64,000 nt of DNA from Adineta steineri (Eukaryota; Rotifera; Eurotatoria; Adinetida; Adinetidae): contig CAJNOI010000031.1 of NCBI GenBank assembly GCA_905250115.1, positions 529,278 to 593,277 of the forward strand, read 5' to 3'. The position numbers were made by a program, and so were the translations under genes. Shown here piece by piece: positions 59,801 to 64,000 of this stretch. The notes beneath the pieces are model-generated. The model did not search any database, had not been told where the DNA came from, and saw only the letters and a program-made list of their open reading frames with translations. Every line of letters starts with the position of its first letter. Positions within the stretch are counted from its first letter, which is position 1.

Positions 59801-62800
59801 GAAGTTGTACCGGACATTGTCCCGGAAATTAAGGATATAAATACAGGTAAAATATATTAACGAAATCCACATCCGTACTCCCACAAATATACCCATTCGT
59901 ATCTCAACACTCACACCCACCTATATCCAAGATATATCGATTTGAAACGAAAAAACATAATATTCTTTTTATTGTTTTTTGCAGAAGGTGATAAAGCTGA
60001 CAAAACAATTGAACCTGAAGAAGAAGATGAAGAAGGAAAAAAAGAAGAAGATGATTGGAAACCATATATACCTGAAACACCTAGTGCTGCTTTATTCGCT
60101 GTTTATACCTCACCGGATACATTCTGGCTATCTATGGTTAGTATATTTATATCTATTATTTTTATATTAAATTTTTACAATTAAGGATGATTACGATGCG
60201 GGATATTTATATCATTGTCAACTTGGAAATAAAGATGATCGTTTTCAATATAATCCTGAACGATCCGATAATGTAGTAAATACATTACCAGTACCAAATA
60301 CTGATCTAGCACATGGTGATGATATACCATTGACAAGTATTCTTATTAAGTAATTCTTAATTTCTCTTTATTTTTTTATTCAAAAAAATTATTTTTTGTT
60401 CATAGAGAAAAATTAAATTTAATATTTGTTGGTTTAAAAAATGGTTTTATACGTATTTATCCATATGGTGGTAAACAAGTTTTTCAATCACTTGAACAAT
60501 ATTGGACAAGAAGTGCGCATGATAGTGAATATGGTGTAGTAACACATTTAGTTACATCATTTGATGATCGTTTTGCTTTATCTGGTGGTGCTGATGGTAA
60601 TATATTTGGTTATGTTATTAAAGGTGATCCACATATTACAAAAGAACATTCGGATTCACCTAAAATGCCAGCATTTACTGTAAATAGAAAAACAGGAAAT
60701 AAAATAGGAGAGTAATTTATTTTTTTTATAGGGTGAAGTTGAAGCACAAGATATAACTGAAGCAAGTCATTATTCAATTGAAGAAGAAAAACAAAAAGCT
60801 GAAGAAGATAAAATGAAAAAATCAGCTGAAGCATTAAAAAATGAAATGAGACAACAAATTGAAGGTTTAAAAGGAAAATTTCGAAAATTATTAGGAGTAA
60901 ATGATCAATTACCTGGAGATTTAAGAATTCCTCGTGAAGTAAATATTTTAAAATAAAACTAAAAAACAAAAAATATTAAATAATTCTATTTGTAGAACTT
61001 TATTCTCGATGAAAATATTCGAAAAAATTTCCAGAATGAACTTAAAGAAAAAGCTGATCAATCTATTAAAGAATTAGCATGGGAATCTGAACGTTGTGCT
61101 ATTGCATTAAAAAAATTAGAACAATGGTAATAATAATATTTTTTTAAAACATATTCTCTTTCTCGTAGAGAAGAGTCCAGCAGAAATAAATTGATTGTGT
61201 GTCCGCAGGGCTAAAAAAACATCGAAAACCGATTTTTCACGGTTTTCGATTGTTTTTCCAATAAATGTGAAGAGAATATATTTCTACGAGAAAGAGCTAA
61301 GCGAGTCCTCGGACGAGCGTTACTTGTTTCATTTGTCTCTGTTATTATTAGGTTTACTGAACCTATTGGACAAGATGTTGTTTCATGTAAAAGTTTTGAT
61401 GGACAATGGGAAGTTAGTACATTTCGTACAATCGGTAAGAAGATTTTTATTTTTTATTGATTTCGAATTTTATTTTTATGTAGAATTGCCAAGTGATTTT
61501 TATGCAATGCAAGAAGAAATTGAACGACAAAAAGCTGCATATCTTGAAAGAACAAAGAGAAGAGAAACTGCTGAAAATAGTGGTAAAGTTGTTTTTGTTC
61601 TAAAGAGAAATAGAAATATTTATATGATGTGTCTATAGAGGATAAAAGTGATAGTGTTCGTGGAACGCAAACAGCTGATTCGAAAATGTCACAAACAAAA
61701 TTAAAAGGTGCGAAAGCAATGCGTGTTGAACGTTTATTACGAAAAATGGAAGAACGTGCCCGACGAAGACAAAAACGAAAAGAAGAAGTTTGAATTCAAT
61801 TATTTTCTATAAAAAATTATTTAAATATTTTATTTTTCTAGTGGACAGAACTTTATAGTAAAAAGAAACCAGATGGTTATGATGATCCAGCTGAAGTTGA
61901 TAATATTCGTTATGCTAAAGAACATATGGGAAATTATTTCTTAAAAACAGCATCTAATTACGTAGTACCGATAGATCAACGACTCACTGTCCTTCGAGCA
62001 CTTGATCGAATTATGAAAATAAGATATGCGGTAAATTTTTAAATACATTATCTTTCAATTATATAAAACATAGATATTATTAACTGTCATCGGACTTGTA
62101 TTTACACTATATTTCCCTAAGGCTGTTCGATTAGTTTAACAAAAAGAGATCGAAGACTTAGTGATAAACCTTTATACTCTTCTACAAACTTCTTTTTTTA
62201 AACAAATTACATCTCATCATCTATCCCTCCTGATAGATCGATATAACCACATACTCCTTAATTATATTCCCTGAAAAAAAACTAAAAATATATATATTTA
62301 GACATATACCTATAAAAAAGAATTTAATAAACGTGTTTTGGATCTTATTGAACGTAAACGTGCCTTAACCGAACAAATCAATGGTGAATATCAACGATTA
62401 CAAAATCTTGGTCAAAATCAAACAATCAATCGAGAATTATTCAATATTCCTCTATTACCACTTACTGATAATGGACAGACAAAGTAAAACATCTCCCTTT
62501 TTGTTTCGTTTAAAATCTTTTTTTGTTCTAGTCGTTTTGAATTCACTCGTGAGGAAATTCAAGCATTTCGTGAAGAGCATGAACAACGTAATGGTGATTT
62601 GACTAAACCTGATGAAGAAGCATCAGCTACAAACACACGTGTATCATCATTAAAACGTCCACTTGATCTTCGTTGGTCTGTTAATTTAAAAGAACCATTA
62701 CCAATAAATCAATCAAATGGAATACATAATAATTATACACCAAATGAAATTTTACAACAAACGAAAGATTCCGATCCATTTACACATCGGTTAGACAAAA

Positions 62801-64000
62801 ACAACTAACAATAATCATTCGAATAATATCTGAATCTATTTAGATTATTTTTTGAACGTGACCAAATTCTTCAAAATGTTCAAGAAACTATGCGTATATT
62901 TGATAAAGATGTTTGTCTTTTATATTATCTTAAAATAATTAAATCATTACGTGCTAAAGAAACTGATCTTCGGTAAGTCATGATTATCTTATATATTTTG
63001 TTTAAGTTTTTATGTTTATTAATAGATGTATTACATTCTATGAAGAATTAATGTTAACGAAAGAATTTGAACGAACAGAAACTGATTTAGAAAATAAAGT
63101 TATTGAAGCAACAAAACGATTTGATAATGAACAAGCAAAAGTGAATAAAATGTCTTTTTTCTTTTTACGATAAATTTATTTTATATATTTTAGTTATTTG
63201 AATTTCAAGGCAAAGTTGATTCAAAAAAGAGAGATATAGATATTTTAGATGATAAAATGAAACAACTTTATGCTGGTTTTGATGAAATGATACCAAAAGA
63301 ACATAGATTCTATAATTATCTTTTACGAGTATTAAATAAAAAAATTAAACGAAAGAAACGTGCTGAAGGAGAAGAAGCAGATGGTAAGTAATAGAGACAA
63401 TAGTTAATCATCCTGTCTCCACTTTAGAAAAAATTTGTAAGATTGATGTTTTCTTCTTCTAAGATTCGGATGATGGGTCACAAGATCTTGATGATGATGA
63501 TGATTGGGAACTTGAAGATGATGAAGATGAAGATCTTGCTAATGAAGATCCAACTCGGCAACTTGATGTTGATATCTGTCCACCAAATCTTGATCAAAAA
63601 ATGTATGATGAAGTTGTTGCTCTACGTGAAAAACGTCTTGATCTTGGTAAAATTCACACATTTTGTTTTTATCTAATTTAAGAAAAAAACTATCTGTTAT
63701 TCTGTTTGTAGATGAAGCAATAGCCGATGAAAAAACCGTTTTACAATCATTACAACAAACATATGGACAAACACAGATCTATTCAAATAAAGTTGAAGCT
63801 GAATTAAAAGCAAAACAAACTGATTTAATTGAATTTCAAGTATAATAATATTAATCCAAAGAAATTATTTTAATCGATAATTCTTTTCTTTATTTCTAGA
63901 GAAAGAAACAACAAAAAATCAATGATATTAATGTTGCAGTTAGTATTCGTTCTCATCAAATTCGTTATGATCGTTCAACTCATTTACCAGATGATCTATC
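56838..64000 (+). CDS. CFAP44: Cilia- and flagella-associated protein 44 (partial, 3' end outside)
   Basis: Thirty-two plus-strand exons are seen, all in phase: 56838-56889, 56946-56993, 57048-57336, 57387-57549, 57599-57738, 57790-57969, 58106-58220, 58275-58595, 58646-58793, 58841-58932, 58985-59185, 59239-59352, 59402-59557, 59607-59706, 59787-59846, 59985-60136, 60186-60349, 60406-60679, 60732-60938, 60996-61126, 61352-61434, 61484-61582, 61639-61787, 61842-62030, 62302-62483, 62532-62789, 62844-62972, 63026-63140, 63194-63383, 63464-63646, 63712-63839, 63900-64000. CFAP44 (WDR52) is part of the tether-tether head complex holding inner-arm dynein f on axonemes. An acidic N terminus is followed by WD repeats ([35 protein letters not shown]), a Glu/Lys linker, and a long coiled coil. 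The coiled coil carries [20 protein letters not shown] and KRLDLDEAIAD, which is diagnostic of CFAP44. The gene continues past the window. Confidence 0.92.
61153..61329. mobile_element. Short interspersed element, copy 2, in CFAP44 intron 20
   Basis: Starts ATTCTCTTTCTCGTAGAG and the following AAGAGTCCAG, contains GTGTGTCCGCAGG, and ends TACGAGAAAGAGCTAAGCGA and the following GCGTTACTTG. Subterminal inverted repeats CTCTTTCTCGTAGA / TCTACGAGAAAGAG flank an AT-rich core with its own hairpin (CGAAAACCG / CGGTTTTCG). At 177 bases it is shorter than copy 1 (44151-44482). It inflates this intron to 225 bases. Confidence 0.68.

Noticed and set aside
1-64000. CRISPR arrays, prokaryotic operons, retroviral genes
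   Set aside because: No regularly spaced direct repeats, no ribosome-binding-site-linked gene strings and no reverse transcriptase, integrase or envelope-like reading frame was found on either strand.

Overview
This is a stretch of animal nuclear DNA. It is very AT-rich, and its protein-coding genes are split by many tiny introns, mostly 45-65 bases with GT..AG ends. The proteins are animal orthologues: TFAP4, BIN3, rabconnectin-3 alpha/DMXL, RPL3, a Regnase-like protein, YJU2, TRIP12, a TTLL polyglutamylase, a tropomyosin-like protein and CFAP44. One gene, homospermidine synthase, looks bacterial in origin yet carries a spliceosomal intron. Compact introns, high gene density and an apparently acquired bacterial gene fit a bdelloid rotifer (Adineta/Rotaria type) best. 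That assignment is an inference from style, not a match.

Layout. 0-3 kb: minus-strand genes (edge fragment, a small unknown protein, a four-pass membrane protein). 3-8 kb: a long upstream region followed by TFAP4 on the plus strand. 9-25.6 kb: a minus-strand run of an unrecognised gene, BIN3, the 26-exon DMXL gene and RPL3. 25.6-29.9 kb: upstream region and the plus-strand Regnase-like gene. 31.1-46.2 kb: minus-strand run of YJU2, the 17-exon TRIP12 gene and homospermidine synthase. 47.6-50.6 kb: plus-strand TTLL gene. 52.1-53.7 kb: minus-strand stalked membrane protein. 55.5-56.6 kb: minus-strand tropomyosin-like gene, divergent from plus-strand CFAP44, which runs off the right edge.

The genes do not form a pathway; this is ordinary eukaryotic housekeeping and regulatory content (V-ATPase/Notch regulation, ribosome, splicing, ubiquitin ligation, cilia). 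Splice models were built by hand. Every complete multi-exon model keeps phase across all junctions and gives a CDS length divisible by three, but no transcript evidence was available.

The signals most worth a second look are: four palindromic NFI-type sites around the TFAP4 start; a Regnase-like protein that keeps its zinc finger but has lost most catalytic acidic residues; the bacterial-type homospermidine synthase; a two-copy short transposon-like family (44.2 and 61.2 kb); and mobile-element debris inside introns of DMXL and TRIP12. No CRISPR array, prokaryotic operon, rRNA or convincing tRNA was seen.
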